Positions 28,209 through 37,994 are shown, numbered from the stretch's first letter. The stretch: DNA of 64,000 nt from Castellaniella defragrans (GCF_014203015.1 NZ_JACHIB010000014.1:62001-126000); one strand, 5' to 3'. Translations and numbers: made by a program. Notes: generated by a model not told the origin, from the sequence alone.

Positions 28209-28572
28209 CGGTGATCTCCAGCAAGGCGCCGTCGGCTACGGCTGCATCCAGATGCGCGGCGGAGAGCAGCAACAAGTCAGCAGCGTAGGCCTGCAGGGCC
28301 TGCAATTCATCGCCACCGATGTTGTCCCGCTCGCTCTTCTCGAAGCCGAACAGGAAGAACCAGCGGTTGCCCTTGTTGGTGGCGACCAGCGTTCTCGCCC
28401 CACCTCGCTTGCCGCGCCCGGCCAGTCCGATGCGTTTCTTCACCACGCCACCGCCAAGATCGGTGTCGATCAATCCGGCTGTCATTTCCTGGACAGCCTT
28501 GCGCAAAGCGGCATCGCTCAATGCCGTCTTGCGCACCCAGCGCTGGAAGTGGCGGGTTTTGAAGATGCGCAT
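28201..28572 (-). CDS. RelE/HigB-type toxin (PF06296-like), copy 1
   Basis: A 123-residue RelE-superfamily protein: FKTRHFQRWVRKTALSDAALRKAV, LGGGVVKKRI, GRGKRGGARTLVATNKGNRWFFLFGFEKSERDNI. This pattern is characteristic of the HigB-2/RelE-like toxin family. Start MRIFKTRHF at 28572, preceded by GGGGAAG; the frame continues to 28593 but that would cover the operator. Members typically cleave ribosome-associated mRNA. It is identical in length to the paralogous toxin at 51381-51752. Confidence 0.88.
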   Translation of the reverse strand: MRIFKTRHFQRWVRKTALSDAALRKAVQEMTAGLIDTDLGGGVVKKRIGLAGRGKRGGARTLVATNKGNRWFFLFGFEKSERDNIGGDELQALQAYAADLLLLSAAHLDAAVADGALLEITDD

Positions 28573-28586
28573 CGCTTCCCCATAGC

Positions 28587-28603
28587 ATACCACTCAGTGG
28601 CAT
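28587..28603. promoter_or_regulatory. operator candidate of TA module copy 1
   Basis: CCACTCAGTGG (28590-28600) is a perfect 11-bp palindrome, extended by AT/AT outer pairs. It shares the CACTnAGTG core with the palindrome upstream of the paralogous module at 51778-51792, which supports binding by related antitoxins. Confidence 0.6.
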
Positions 28604-28644
28604 TATTCATTCACGATGTCCATGACTGCAACAGTCCGGAAACC

Positions 28645-28728
28645 ATGATGCGGACTCCGACGCCGAGTCGAAAGGCAATCGGACCGGTTTTGATCGTGTT
28701 TGCCACTGCGGGGAAATACGGGCTGCGG
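28645..28728 (+). repeat. TA-flanking conserved element, copy 1
   Basis: An 84-bp stretch about 80% identical, without gaps, to 47333-47416 on the other strand; the core TGCGGGGAAATACGGG is identical. It lies upstream of the TA operon and points away from it. It could encode a short peptide (…PVLIVFAxAGKYG…), or it may be a non-coding repeat or regulatory element. Confidence 0.6.
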
Positions 28729-28810
28729 GTCAGGACATGCCCTCCCACCCCGCCCCCGGCGACTCTGTGGCATTCTTCAGGCTTCACGTCACGACACCGG
28801 TGCCTCGCCC

Positions 28811-29905
28811 ATGACCGCTCCCCTCTGCGCCCAGGACTATGCCGAACTCGCCCGCGCGCGCCTGGACCCGGCGACCTGGGCCTGGCTGGAATCCGGCGGC
28901 GCGGACGAATGCACGACCCGGGCCAATCTCGACGCCTGGCCGGCCCTGCGGCTGCGCGGCCGCGTGCTGCGGCCGCTGGCCGGCGCCCATACCCGCCTGG
29001 AACTGGGCGGCCAGGCCCTGGCGCATCCGATCCTGATCGCCCCCACCGCCTGGCACGGCCTGGTCCATGCGGACGGCGAGACCGCCACCGCCCTGGCCGC
29101 CGCGGCCACCGGCACGCCCTACGTCCTGAGCGCGCAGTCCGGCACCGCCATCGAAGCCCTGGCCGCGCTGCCCGAGCCGCCCCTGCTGTGGTTCCAGTTC
29201 TATGCCCAGGTCCGCCGCGAGGACACCCTGGCCCTGGCGGCGCGCGCCCTGCGGGCCGGCGCCCGCGCCCTGGTGCTGACCGTGGACGCGCCCGTCAACG
29301 GCGTGCGCAACGCCGAGCAGCGCAGCGGCTTCCGGCCGCCGGCGCACATCCGCAGCGTGCACCTGGAAGGCCTTTCGCCGCCCGCCGCCCGGCCGGCGCC
29401 CGCCGGCGGCAGCCCGCTGTTCGGCAGCGGCCTGCTGGAATCCGTTCCCACCTGGGACGACGTGGCCCGGCTGCGCGAACACCTGCCCGCCGGCACGCCG
29501 CTGTGGCTCAAGGGCGTGCTGGACCCCGAGGACGCGCGCCTGGCCCTGGCGCACGGCATCGACGGCCTGATCGTGTCCAACCACGGAGGCCGCTGCCTGG
29601 ACACCCTGCCGTCCACCTGCGAGGCCCTGCCGGCCGTGGCGCGGGCCGTGGCGGGCCGCATCCCCCTCCTGGCCGACGGTGGCATCCGGCGCGGCACGGA
29701 CATCCTCAAGGCGCTGGCGCTGGGTGCCCGGGGCGTGCTGATCGGCCGGCCCGCGCTGCATGCCCTGGCGGCGGGCGGCGCGCCCGCCCTGGCGCACCTG
29801 ATCCAGGTGCTGCGCGGGGAACTGGAAGTGGCGATGGCCCTGACGGGCTGCCGCACGCTGGCCGACATCGGGCCTTCGGTGCTCGCCGCGCCGCCACCCC
29901 GATGA
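28811..29905 (+). CDS. FMN-dependent alpha-hydroxy-acid oxidase/dehydrogenase
   Basis: A 364-residue FMN TIM barrel related to lactate oxidase, glycolate oxidase and 4-hydroxymandelate oxidase. Motifs are HPILIAPTAWHGLVHADGE (FMN phosphate region), LWFQFYAQ, VLTVDAPVNGVRN, WLKGVLDPEDA, and the catalytic His and Arg in SNHGGRCLDTLP, then LLADGGIRRGTDILKALALGA. The substrate is unknown; related enzymes accept lactate, mandelate or other 2-hydroxy acids. Start MTAPLCAQDY at 28811. It stands alone beside a TA module, an arrangement repeated for a second family member at 51925. Confidence 0.88.
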   Translation: MTAPLCAQDYAELARARLDPATWAWLESGGADECTTRANLDAWPALRLRGRVLRPLAGAHTRLELGGQALAHPILIAPTAWHGLVHADGETATALAAAATGTPYVLSAQSGTAIEALAALPEPPLLWFQFYAQVRREDTLALAARALRAGARALVLTVDAPVNGVRNAEQRSGFRPPAHIRSVHLEGLSPPAARPAPAGGSPLFGSGLLESVPTWDDVARLREHLPAGTPLWLKGVLDPEDARLALAHGIDGLIVSNHGGRCLDTLPSTCEALPAVARAVAGRIPLLADGGIRRGTDILKALALGARGVLIGRPALHALAAGGAPALAHLIQVLRGELEVAMALTGCRTLADIGPSVLAAPPPR

Positions 29906-30017
29906 AAGCAAGACCCGGTACGCGGAAAGGCCTCCATGGAAGGTCTCTGTACAAATCATCACATCCGTAGTAACTTTTCACGCTTTGCTGGCCAGGATCC
30001 TCGTTACCCATCTGTTG

Positions 30018-30035
30018 TTACTAATTTATTAGTAA
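30018..30035. promoter_or_regulatory. AT-rich inverted repeat TTACTAA-n4-TTAGTAA
   Basis: Perfect 7-bp arms around TTTA, 20 bp before the ATG of the PilZ-like pseudogene, in an AT-rich patch that stands out from the GC-rich surroundings. Probably a regulator site or promoter element; no binder is identified. Confidence 0.45.
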
Positions 30036-30055
30036 ATTGCTCAAAGGGGTTGTCC

Positions 30056-31234
30056 ATGCCTCCCGGTCTGTGCACTTGCCGGCCCGCGCTGCAGCTGGCC
30101 GCGTGTTTCTGCCTCCTCCTGCTCATCGTCACCCTGGGCGGCGTCAGCCTCTGGCACATGCGCGCCAGCCGGCCCCTGGAGGCGCAGGCCCGGCAGCACG
30201 CCCTGGCCGCCTCGCTGGCCGACACCCTGGCGCAGCAGATCGAGTTCGGCCACAGCCAGGCCAGGGCCTACGTCCAGGTCGCCGAGCCCGCCGCCCGCAC
30301 CTTCTACCAGTCCAATCTGTAGGGCATCGCGCAGAGCAATGCCGCCCTGCAGACGCAGCTGGCTTCGCTGCTGCCGCAAGGCGAAGCGCACCCCCTGTTC
30401 CAGGCCCTGCTGCAGGCCCGCCAGCCCTACGTCGCCGATGTGGAAGCCGCCCTCGAACTCCTGCCCCGCCACCCCGCGCAGGCCAGCCGGCTGATCGCCA
30501 GCGAACACACGAGCGAAAGGGAAAAAACCTACCAGGACAGCGCCGCGGCGCTCGCCGCCTACCATCAACGCCTGGCGTCCGAACTGGGCATCCAGGCGGC
30601 GGACATCGGCCAGATCAGCCTGTGCAGCCTCATCGCCAACAGCCTGATCGCGCTCGCCCTGACCGCCGGCATCACCTGGCGCGGCATCCGCGCCCTCGAA
30701 CGGGGCCAGGGTGCCAACCCGCCGGAAGGGCCATCCGATCACCTGCCGCGGCCGAAGCAGGCCGGGCGCATCCAGCAGCAGCTGGCCGCGTACCTGGCCC
30801 GCCTCGGCACCAGCCCGGCCGCCGAAGCGGAAGTCTGCGAGCAGCGGCGGGCGTCCTTCCGGGTGCGGGTTCCCCGGCAGCATCCGGCCACGTTCACGAT
30901 TCTCGACCCCACCATCCCGGTGTTCAACGTCTGCCTGCCGCTGTACGACCTCGGCACCGGCGGGCTGCGCCTGGTGGATAAGGACGACCGCCTGGGCGAG
31001 CTACTCGGCCACACCGTGCACGGGCGGCTCGACTTCCCCGACGGCCCCTCCGTCCAGGTGGACTGCCTGCTCCTGCGGGCCCGGGAAGCGCTGCGCGACG
31101 GCCGCCACACGGTCAACACGGCGGCGGCGCAGTTGCAGGATCTCGCCCCGCCCCAGCTGGTCGCCATCCAGCAGTACATCGACCGGATCGAGCGCCAGCT
31201 GCTGCAGCGCGCCCAGGCATTGAGCCGGCAATGA
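30056..31234 (+). pseudogene. membrane-anchored PilZ-like protein interrupted by one in-frame TAG
   Basis: A single frame of 393 codons with one amber stop at 30320-30322 (…RTFYQSNL*GIAQSN…). The coding signal continues unbroken on both sides. The N-terminus has a membrane anchor (LQLAACFCLLLLIVTLGGVSLW) and a helical sensor-like region; a second hydrophobic stretch lies at LCSLIANSLIALALTAGITW. The C-terminal part looks like a YcgR/PilZ domain with the RxxxR motif in EQRRASFRVRVP and a degenerate DLGTGG for DxSxxG. Start 30056 follows AAGGGG. Two separate proteins are unlikely, because the downstream part lacks its own start and ribosome site near the break. Readthrough or a sequencing error are alternatives. 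Confidence 0.72.
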
Positions 31235-31354
31235 GCCAGAAATGAGTCAGTGGACCCAGCGGCCGTCCCGCCCAGTTCTCCCGCTCCGCGAGGACCGGAG
31301 CGCCAGGGCGGCGCAAGGCGCTGCGCCCCGCGAAGTCCAAGCTCTCGGGCGGAT

Positions 31355-31942
31355 TCAGGCGTGCCGGCGGCGCAGCATGTAGCGCCAGACGAAACCGGGG
31401 TAGCCCAGCACCAGGAACAGGGCCAGGGTCACGGCATAGAACTCCCAGCGCTGGGGAAAGGCGTTGCCCAGGTTCAATTCCAGGGCGAAGCCCAGCGTGC
31501 CGACCAGCACGTAGCCCACCAGGACTTCCAGCAGGCGGTCGAAGAAGGACTTGGCGCCCGCGCCGTGCGGCCGGACGCCCGAATGGCGCGCCGCGGCGGC
31601 GCCAGCCGCAGTATCCGCGGACGCGCCCGCCGCCGGCCGGCGCCAGCCCGGCAGGGCCAGCAGCAGGCCGGCCGCCAGCAGGCTCGCCAGCAGTTTCAGG
31701 AAGAACAGCCCCGCCGTCGCGCCGCCGCCGGCGAAGGTCCCGCCCACCAGCTTGAGCGTGCCCCAGCACCACAGCGCCATCCCCGCCAGGAAGGCCAGGC
31801 CCAGGCCCCAGCGCGCCAGGCCGGACAGCGCGCCGTCCGGCGCCCAGGGCCAGGGCGCCAGCCGCCGCTCCAGCAGGAACGGCAGGTTGGCCATGACCAG
31901 GGCGCAGAGAATGACGATCCAGACCGCCGCCGTCAGGGACAT
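31355..31942 (-). CDS. DUF2818 family membrane protein, enlarged
   Basis: A 195-residue integral membrane protein downstream of nuoN, its usual place in betaproteobacteria. The ends match DUF2818: VWIVILCALVMANLPFLLERR at the start, and SFFDRLLEVLVGYVLVGTLGFALELNLGNAFPQRWEFYAVTLALFLVLGYPGFVWRYMLRR at the end. Most relatives are about 100 residues. Here some 90 extra residues in the middle carry about two more hydrophobic helices and an Ala-rich linker. Function is unknown; the linkage suggests a role with complex I. Confidence 0.8.
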   Translation of the reverse strand: MSLTAAVWIVILCALVMANLPFLLERRLAPWPWAPDGALSGLARWGLGLAFLAGMALWCWGTLKLVGGTFAGGGATAGLFFLKLLASLLAAGLLLALPGWRRPAAGASADTAAGAAAARHSGVRPHGAGAKSFFDRLLEVLVGYVLVGTLGFALELNLGNAFPQRWEFYAVTLALFLVLGYPGFVWRYMLRRRHA

Positions 31943-31958
31943 GAAGACGGGCGCCCGG

Positions 31959-33443
31959 TCAGAAGGCCAGAGACTGGCGGATGACGTCCACGCACAGCGA
32001 CATCAGGCCGCCCGGCAGGATCCCCAGGCCGATCACCAGCAGGCCGTTGACGGACATCACGCCGCGCGTGGCCAGCGTGCCCGAACCCAGCGTGACGCTG
32101 TCCTCGGGCTCGTCGAAATAGGCCATCTTCACCACGCGCAGGTAGTAGAAGGCGCCAATCAGCGAGCACATCACCGCGAACACCGCCAGCCAGACGTGGC
32201 CGGCGCCGACCACGGCCTGCAGCACCACCAGCTTGGCGTAGAAGCCCGACAGCGGCGGGATGCCCGCCAGCGAGAACATAGACAGCAGCAGCACGCCGGC
32301 CAGCAGCGGATTGCGGCGGTTCAGGCCCTTGAGGTCCGAGATCTCCTCGCACTCGAAGCCCTGGCGCGACAGCAGCAGGATCAGGCCGAAGGTGGACAGC
32401 GTGGTCAGCACGTAGATGACCACGTAGAACAGCGAGGAGCCGTAGGCCGCGGCGCTGGCGCCGGCCTGGCCCTCGTACACGCCCGACAGCAGGCCCAGGA
32501 ACACGAAGCCCATCTGGCCGATGGTCGAGTAGGCCAGCATGCGCTTGAAGTTGGTCTGGGCGATGGCGACGATGTTGCCGATGGCCAGCGACAGCACGGC
32601 CAGGATCAGCAGCATCGGCTGCCAGTCCACCGCGATGCCGTGCAAGGCCTCGATCAGCAGGCGCAGCGTGATGACGAAGGCGGCGAACTTGGGCGCCGTG
32701 CCCACCAGCAGCGTGACGGTGGTCGGCGCGCCCTGGTAGACGTCGGGCGTCCACATGTGGAAGGGCGCGGCCGTCAGCTTGAAGGCCAGGCCCGAGACGA
32801 TGAACACCACGCCGAACACCAGCGGCATGCGGTCGGCGCCGCCGTCGCGGATCACCTGGGCGATCTCGACCAGGCCAAGCTGGCCGGTGGCGCCGTAGAT
32901 CATGGACATGCCGTAGAGCAGGATGCCGGAAGCCAGGCAGCCCAGCACGTAGTACTTCATCGCGGCCTCGACCGAGGCCAGGTGATCGCGGCGCAGGGCC
33001 ACCAGGCCGTACAGGGCGAAGGACATCAGCTCCACGCCCAGGTACACCGTCAGCATGCTGCCGGCCGAGATCATGACGAACTCGCCCAGCAGGGTGAGCA
33101 GCGCCAGGGAATACATCTCGCCGCCGCGCGCCACCATGTCGCGCTTCTCGGCATAGGCGCGGCCGTAGATCAGCGTCACGCCCACGGCGATGGCCGACAG
33201 GATCTTCAGGAAATGGCCCAGCGAATCGGCCACGTACAGGCTGCTGAAGGTGCGGCCCTGCGTGGCTTCGCCCCACTGCCCCCAGGACACCAGGATGACG
33301 ACCAGCAGCGTGCCCATGGTCAGCATGAAGGTCATGCGCCGGCTGGGCTCGTTGCCGAAGGCGTCGATCAGCAGCACGGCTCCGGTCAGCACCAGCAGCA
33401 CGATCTCGGGAGTCGCCAGCGCGAAGTCGAAAAGATTTTGCAT
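31959..33443 (-). CDS. nuoN: NADH-quinone oxidoreductase subunit N
   Basis: Antiporter-like proton-pumping subunit of complex I, 494 residues and about 14 transmembrane segments. The Proton_antipo_M core is clear ([59 protein letters not shown]), and [20 protein letters not shown] carries the conserved Lys and the HMWTPDVY motif. Last nuo gene of the operon, 12 bp after nuoM. Confidence 0.97.
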   Translation of the reverse strand: MQNLFDFALATPEIVLLVLTGAVLLIDAFGNEPSRRMTFMLTMGTLLVVILVSWGQWGEATQGRTFSSLYVADSLGHFLKILSAIAVGVTLIYGRAYAEKRDMVARGGEMYSLALLTLLGEFVMISAGSMLTVYLGVELMSFALYGLVALRRDHLASVEAAMKYYVLGCLASGILLYGMSMIYGATGQLGLVEIAQVIRDGGADRMPLVFGVVFIVSGLAFKLTAAPFHMWTPDVYQGAPTTVTLLVGTAPKFAAFVITLRLLIEALHGIAVDWQPMLLILAVLSLAIGNIVAIAQTNFKRMLAYSTIGQMGFVFLGLLSGVYEGQAGASAAAYGSSLFYVVIYVLTTLSTFGLILLLSRQGFECEEISDLKGLNRRNPLLAGVLLLSMFSLAGIPPLSGFYAKLVVLQAVVGAGHVWLAVFAVMCSLIGAFYYLRVVKMAYFDEPEDSVTLGSGTLATRGVMSVNGLLVIGLGILPGGLMSLCVDVIRQSLAF

Positions 33444-33455
33444 AGTGGTTCCGGC

Positions 33456-34955
33456 CTACAGTTTCGAGATGGACACGTGCTGCAGCAAGGCTTGCACCGA
33501 GGGATGCATCAGGTCCGTGAAGGGCTTGGGATAGATGCCCATGAACAGGGTCAGGATGGCCAGCAGGCCCAGGATCAGGAACTCGCGGCTGCACAGGTCG
33601 GACATGCCGTCCACCTGCTCGTTGGCCACGGGGCCGAAGGCCACGCGCTTGACCATCCACAGCGAATAGCCCGCGCCCCAGATCAGCGCCGAGGCGGCCA
33701 GCAGGCCGATCCAGAAGTTGTACTGCACCGCGCCCAGGATCACCGTGAATTCGCCGATGAAGCCGCTGGTGCCCGGCAGGCCCGCGTTGGCCATGGAGAA
33801 CAGCACGAAGTACGTGACGAAGCGCGGCATGCGGTGCACCACCCCGCCGTAGGCGTCGATGCGGCGCGTGTGCAGGCGGTCGTACATGACGCCGATGCAC
33901 ATGAACATGGCGCCCGAGACGAAGCCGTGCGAGATCATCTGCACGATGGCGCCTTCCAGGCCGGTGACGTTGAACAGGAAGAAGCCCAGGGTGACGAAGC
34001 CCATGTGCGCCACGGACGAATACGCCACGAGCTTCTTCATGTCGTCCTGGACGATGGCGACCAGGCCGATGTAGATCACCGCGATCAGCGACAGCGCGAT
34101 CATCAGGCCGGCCAGGCTGTGCGAGGCATCCGGCGCGATCGGCAGCGAGAAGCGCAGGAAACCGTAGGCGCCGAGCTTCAGCATGATCGCCGCCAGCACG
34201 ATGGAGCCGCCCGTGGGGGCTTCCACGTGGGCGTCGGGCAGCCAGGTGTGCACCGGCCACATCGGCACCTTGACCGCGAAGGCCGCCAGCAGCGCCACGA
34301 AGATGAAGACCTGCTCGGTGTAGCTCAGGGGCAGCTTGTGCCAGGTCGCCACGTCGAAGGACCCACCCGAGGCGTGCCACAGGTAGATGAAGGCGATCAG
34401 GGTCAGCAGCGAACCCATCAGCGTGTAGAGGAAGAACTTGAAGGCCGCGTACACGCGGTTCGGACCGCCCCAGGCGCCGATGATGATGTACATCGGGATC
34501 AGGGTGGCCTCGAAGAACACGTAGAACAGCATGCCGTCCAGGGCGCAGAACACGCCGACCATCAGGCCCGACAGGATCAGGAACGCGGCCATGTACTGCG
34601 CCACGCGCGACTTGATGACTTCCCAGCCGGCCAGCACCACGATGATGGTGATGAAGGCCGTCAGCAGCACGAACCACACCGAGATGCCGTCGATCCCCAG
34701 GTGGTAGTTGAGGTTGAAGGCCTCGATCCACGGCGTCTTCTCGACGAACTGCATGTCGGCCGTGTCCGGGTTGAAGCCGGTGTACAGGGGGATGGTCACC
34801 AGCAGCCCGGCGATGGACCCGACCAGCGACAGCACCCGGGCCGGCCCCGGATTGTCGTCCCGGCCGACCAGCAGCACCAGCAGCCCGAAGAAGATCGGGA
34901 CGAAGATCGAGAGGGTCAGCCAGGGGAGTGTAGAGGACGCCATTTCGCTAGCCAT
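33456..34955 (-). CDS. nuoM: NADH-quinone oxidoreductase subunit M
   Basis: Antiporter-like proton-pumping subunit, 499 residues. Signature segments are YHLGIDGISVWFVLLTAF, FYVFFEATLIPMYIIIGAWGG (conserved Glu) and KVPMWPVHTWLPDAHVEAPTGGS. Start MASEMASSTLPW at 34955 shares one base with the nuoL stop (TGATG), indicating coupled translation; MASSTLPW at 34943 is an alternative. A normal member of the family. Confidence 0.97.
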   Translation of the reverse strand: MASEMASSTLPWLTLSIFVPIFFGLLVLLVGRDDNPGPARVLSLVGSIAGLLVTIPLYTGFNPDTADMQFVEKTPWIEAFNLNYHLGIDGISVWFVLLTAFITIIVVLAGWEVIKSRVAQYMAAFLILSGLMVGVFCALDGMLFYVFFEATLIPMYIIIGAWGGPNRVYAAFKFFLYTLMGSLLTLIAFIYLWHASGGSFDVATWHKLPLSYTEQVFIFVALLAAFAVKVPMWPVHTWLPDAHVEAPTGGSIVLAAIMLKLGAYGFLRFSLPIAPDASHSLAGLMIALSLIAVIYIGLVAIVQDDMKKLVAYSSVAHMGFVTLGFFLFNVTGLEGAIVQMISHGFVSGAMFMCIGVMYDRLHTRRIDAYGGVVHRMPRFVTYFVLFSMANAGLPGTSGFIGEFTVILGAVQYNFWIGLLAASALIWGAGYSLWMVKRVAFGPVANEQVDGMSDLCSREFLILGLLAILTLFMGIYPKPFTDLMHPSVQALLQHVSISKL

Positions 34956-37039
34956 CAGTGAACCATCAAGACGAAGAAAGTGAGAAACACCATGATGCCG
35001 ATGATCATGGCGAAGGCGTAGTGATAGATGTAGCCGGACTGCAGCAGGCGGGCCGTGGCGGCCGCGGCCCCCACCAGCCGCGCGCTGCCGTTGATGATCA
35101 GGCCGTCGATCAGGCCGCGGTCGCCGCCCTGCCACAGGCCGCGCCCCAGGGCGCGGGCGAAGCGGGCGATGACGTTCTCGTTGAACCAGTCGAAGTAGTA
35201 CTTGTTGTCCAGCAGGCGGTAGACCGGCGCCAGGCTGCGCGCCAGCGCGGCGGGCACCGACGGGTTCACCAGCCAGCAGTACCAGGCGACCACGAAGCCG
35301 GCCAGCAGCAGCAGGAACGGCACCGAGGTGAAGCCGTGCAGCGCGAAGGCCACCCAGCCGTGCCATTCGTGGGCCAGCTCGGCCATGGCCGGATGGTGGG
35401 ACGCTACCGTGATGGCCTTGCCGAAATAGCCGTCGAACAGCAGCGGGTCGATGAACCAGACGCCGGCCACCACCGACATCACTGCCAGCAGCGCCAGCGG
35501 CAGCGTCACCACCCAGGGCGATTCCTTGGGCAGGCCGCCGCCGTGGTGCGCGTCGTGGCCGTGATCGCCGTGCGCGTGGCCGCCGTGCCCGTGCGCATCG
35601 TGGCCATGGCCGTGGGCCGCCAGGGTGCGGCCTTCGTCATGATGGACGTGGGCCGGGCCGTGCACGGTGTCGAAGCGTTCCTTGCCGTGGAAGACCAGGA
35701 AGTACAGGCGGAAGGAATACAGCGAGGTCACGAACACGCCGCACAGCGTCGCGTAGTAGGCGAAGTTCGCCCCCCAGACGTTGGCCGCGCCGGCGGCCTC
35801 GATGATGTGTTCCTTGGAATAGAAGCCGGAGAAGAACGGCGTGCCCACCAGGGCGAGCGTGCCGATCAGCATGGTGATCCAGGTGATCGGCATGTACTTG
35901 CGCAGGCCGCCCATGTGGCGCATGTCCTGATCGTGGTGCATGCCCAGGATCACCGAGCCCGCGCCCAGGAACAGCAGCGCCTTGAAGAAGGCGTGCGTCA
36001 TCAGGTGGAAGATCGCCACCGGGTAGGCCGAGGCGCCCAGCGCCACCGTCATGTAGCCCAGCTGCGACAGCGTGGAATAGGCCACCACGCGCTTGATGTC
36101 GTTCTGCACCACCCCGAGGATGCCCAGGAACAGCGCGCCGAAGGCGCCGATCACGATGATGACCGACAGCGCCGTGGGCGACATCTCGAACACGGGCGAG
36201 AAGCGCGCCACCATGAAGATCCCGGCCGTCACCATGGTGGCGGCGTGGATCAGGGCGGAGATCGGCGTCGGGCCTTCCATGGAGTCGGGCAGCCAGACGT
36301 GCAGCGGGGCCTGGGCCGACTTGCCCATGGCGCCCACGAACAGCGCCAGGCAGGCCACGGTCAGCAGGTGCCATTCGGTGCCCGGGAACAGCAGGCCCGA
36401 GAGCCGGTCGACCTGGGCGAAGACTTCCGCGTAGTTCAGGCTGCCGGTGTAGGCGTACAGCAGGCCGATCCCCAGCACGAAGCCGAAGTCGCCCACGCGG
36501 TTCACCATGAAGGCCTTGAGGTTGGCGAACACCGCCGACGGACGGCCGTAGTAGAAGCCGATCAGCAGGTAGGACACCAGGCCCACGGCTTCCCAGCCGA
36601 AGAACAGCTGCAGCATGTTGTTCGACATCACCAGCATCAGCATGGAGAAGGTGAACAGCGAGATGTAGGAGAAGAAGCGCTGGTAGCCCGGATCGTCGGA
36701 CATGTAGCCGATGGTGTAGATGTGCACCATCAGCGACACCGAGGTCACCACCACCATCATCAGCGCCGTCAGCGGATCGATCAGGAAGCCGATCTCGAAC
36801 TTGACCGAGCCGATCATGGACCAGGTGTAGACCGTGCCCTCGAAGGTCTGGCCGTCCAGCACCTGCTGCAGCACCAGCAGCGAGCCCGCGAAGGACACCG
36901 CCACCCCCAGGATGGTCAGCAGGTGCGAGCCGCGGCGCCCCAGCCACGAGCCGAGGAAGCCCGTGCCGAAGAAGCCGGCGATCACCGCGGTGGCCAGCGG
37001 CGCCAGCGCGATCAGGAGATACAGATTCTGTGCGGACAT
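34955..37039 (-). CDS. nuoL: NADH-quinone oxidoreductase subunit L, with a His-rich loop
   Basis: Largest proton-pumping subunit, 694 residues, with the C-terminal lateral helix region. Motifs are FEIGFLIDPLTALMMVVVT, LFFGWEAVGLVSYLLIGFYY and KSAQAPLHVWLPDSMEGPTPISALIHAATMV. Between about residues 460 and 500 lies a His/Gly/Asp-rich loop (repeats of HGHDAHGHGGH), which may bind metal ions. Such loops occur in other betaproteobacterial NuoL proteins. It lies 7 bp after nuoK. Confidence 0.97.
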   Translation of the reverse strand: MSAQNLYLLIALAPLATAVIAGFFGTGFLGSWLGRRGSHLLTILGVAVSFAGSLLVLQQVLDGQTFEGTVYTWSMIGSVKFEIGFLIDPLTALMMVVVTSVSLMVHIYTIGYMSDDPGYQRFFSYISLFTFSMLMLVMSNNMLQLFFGWEAVGLVSYLLIGFYYGRPSAVFANLKAFMVNRVGDFGFVLGIGLLYAYTGSLNYAEVFAQVDRLSGLLFPGTEWHLLTVACLALFVGAMGKSAQAPLHVWLPDSMEGPTPISALIHAATMVTAGIFMVARFSPVFEMSPTALSVIIVIGAFGALFLGILGVVQNDIKRVVAYSTLSQLGYMTVALGASAYPVAIFHLMTHAFFKALLFLGAGSVILGMHHDQDMRHMGGLRKYMPITWITMLIGTLALVGTPFFSGFYSKEHIIEAAGAANVWGANFAYYATLCGVFVTSLYSFRLYFLVFHGKERFDTVHGPAHVHHDEGRTLAAHGHGHDAHGHGGHAHGDHGHDAHHGGGLPKESPWVVTLPLALLAVMSVVAGVWFIDPLLFDGYFGKAITVASHHPAMAELAHEWHGWVAFALHGFTSVPFLLLLAGFVVAWYCWLVNPSVPAALARSLAPVYRLLDNKYYFDWFNENVIARFARALGRGLWQGGDRGLIDGLIINGSARLVGAAAATARLLQSGYIYHYAFAMIIGIMVFLTFFVLMVH

Positions 37040-37046
37040 GGCGTGA

Positions 37047-37355
37047 CTACCCCTTCAGCGAGTCGAGCTTGTCGACGTTGATGGTGCTGAGATTGCGGAA
37101 CAGCAGCACCAGGATCGCCAGCCCGATGGCGGCCTCGGCGGCGGCCACGGTCAGCACGAAGAACACGAAGATCTGCCCGGCCGGGTCGCCCGACCCGATG
37201 GAGAAGGCGACGAAGTTCATGTTGGCCGCCAGCAGGATCAGCTCGATCGACATCAGCAGCACGATCAGGTTGCGGCGGTTCAGGAAGAAGCCGAACACGC
37301 CCATGGCGAACAGGATCGCCCCGACGATCAGGTAATGGCTCAGGCCTATGGTCAT
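37047..37355 (-). CDS. nuoK: NADH-quinone oxidoreductase subunit K
   Basis: Small membrane subunit of complex I, 102 residues with three transmembrane helices. The conserved glutamates for proton transfer are in [19 protein letters not shown] and [15 protein letters not shown]. Its ATG overlaps the nuoJ stop by 4 bp. MrpC/NuoK family; normal length. Confidence 0.97.
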   Translation of the reverse strand: MTIGLSHYLIVGAILFAMGVFGFFLNRRNLIVLLMSIELILLAANMNFVAFSIGSGDPAGQIFVFFVLTVAAAEAAIGLAILVLLFRNLSTINVDKLDSLKG

Positions 37356-37978
37356 TTTTGGGCTCCTTCGGATTGCGCGTCGGCCGTCTCGACCTGCGCG
37401 GGCATGCTCACCAGGCGCACGCGGTCGGCGGCGCGCACGCGCACCTGCTTGCCGGGATGGGTGCGCTTGTAGTCGGCGCGCTTGCGCATGGTCAGGGCGA
37501 TGGCGCAGATCATGCCGACCAGCAGCACCACCCCGCCGATCTCGACGGCGTAGGCGTACTGGGTGTACATCGCCGTGCCCAGGGCCAGGGTGTTGTCGAA
37601 GTCGTCGGCCGGGACCGGCAGCGCCGGGGCCTCGCCCCAGGAGCGCAGCAGCACGAAGGCCATCTCCAGCACCATGATCCCGCCGATGGTCAGGCCCAGC
37701 GGCAGGTAGACCCGCAGGCCCTGCTTGAGGCCCTCGGTGCGCATGTCGAGCATCATGACGACGAACAGGAACAGCACCATCACGGCGCCGACGTAGACGA
37801 TCACCAGCACCAGCGCCAGGAATTCCGCCTGGATCAGCATCCACATCATGGACGCGGTGAAGAAGGTCAGGATCAGGTGCAGCACCCCGGTCACGGGGCT
37901 GGAGGCCGTGATGACGCGGAACGCCGCCACGACCAGCACGATGGCCAGCAGGTAGAACAGAACGGTATCGAAACTCAT
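37352..37978 (-). CDS. nuoJ: NADH-quinone oxidoreductase subunit J
   Basis: Membrane subunit of complex I, 208 residues and five hydrophobic helices. Conserved pieces are [45 protein letters not shown]. The chosen start, [12 protein letters not shown] at 37978, lies 16 bp after nuoI; the longer frame overlaps nuoI and is not credible. The C-terminal tail (after about residue 165) is polar. Confidence 0.96.
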   Translation of the reverse strand: MSFDTVLFYLLAIVLVVAAFRVITASSPVTGVLHLILTFFTASMMWMLIQAEFLALVLVIVYVGAVMVLFLFVVMMLDMRTEGLKQGLRVYLPLGLTIGGIMVLEMAFVLLRSWGEAPALPVPADDFDNTLALGTAMYTQYAYAVEIGGVVLLVGMICAIALTMRKRADYKRTHPGKQVRVRAADRVRLVSMPAQVETADAQSEGAQK

Positions 37979-37994
37979 GGTCGGGTTCCCGGCA

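Noticed and set aside
31551-34961. A 1136-codon plus-strand frame across nuoN and nuoM
   Set aside because: His/Gln/Ala/Asp-rich antisense shadow of nuo genes; no motif support.
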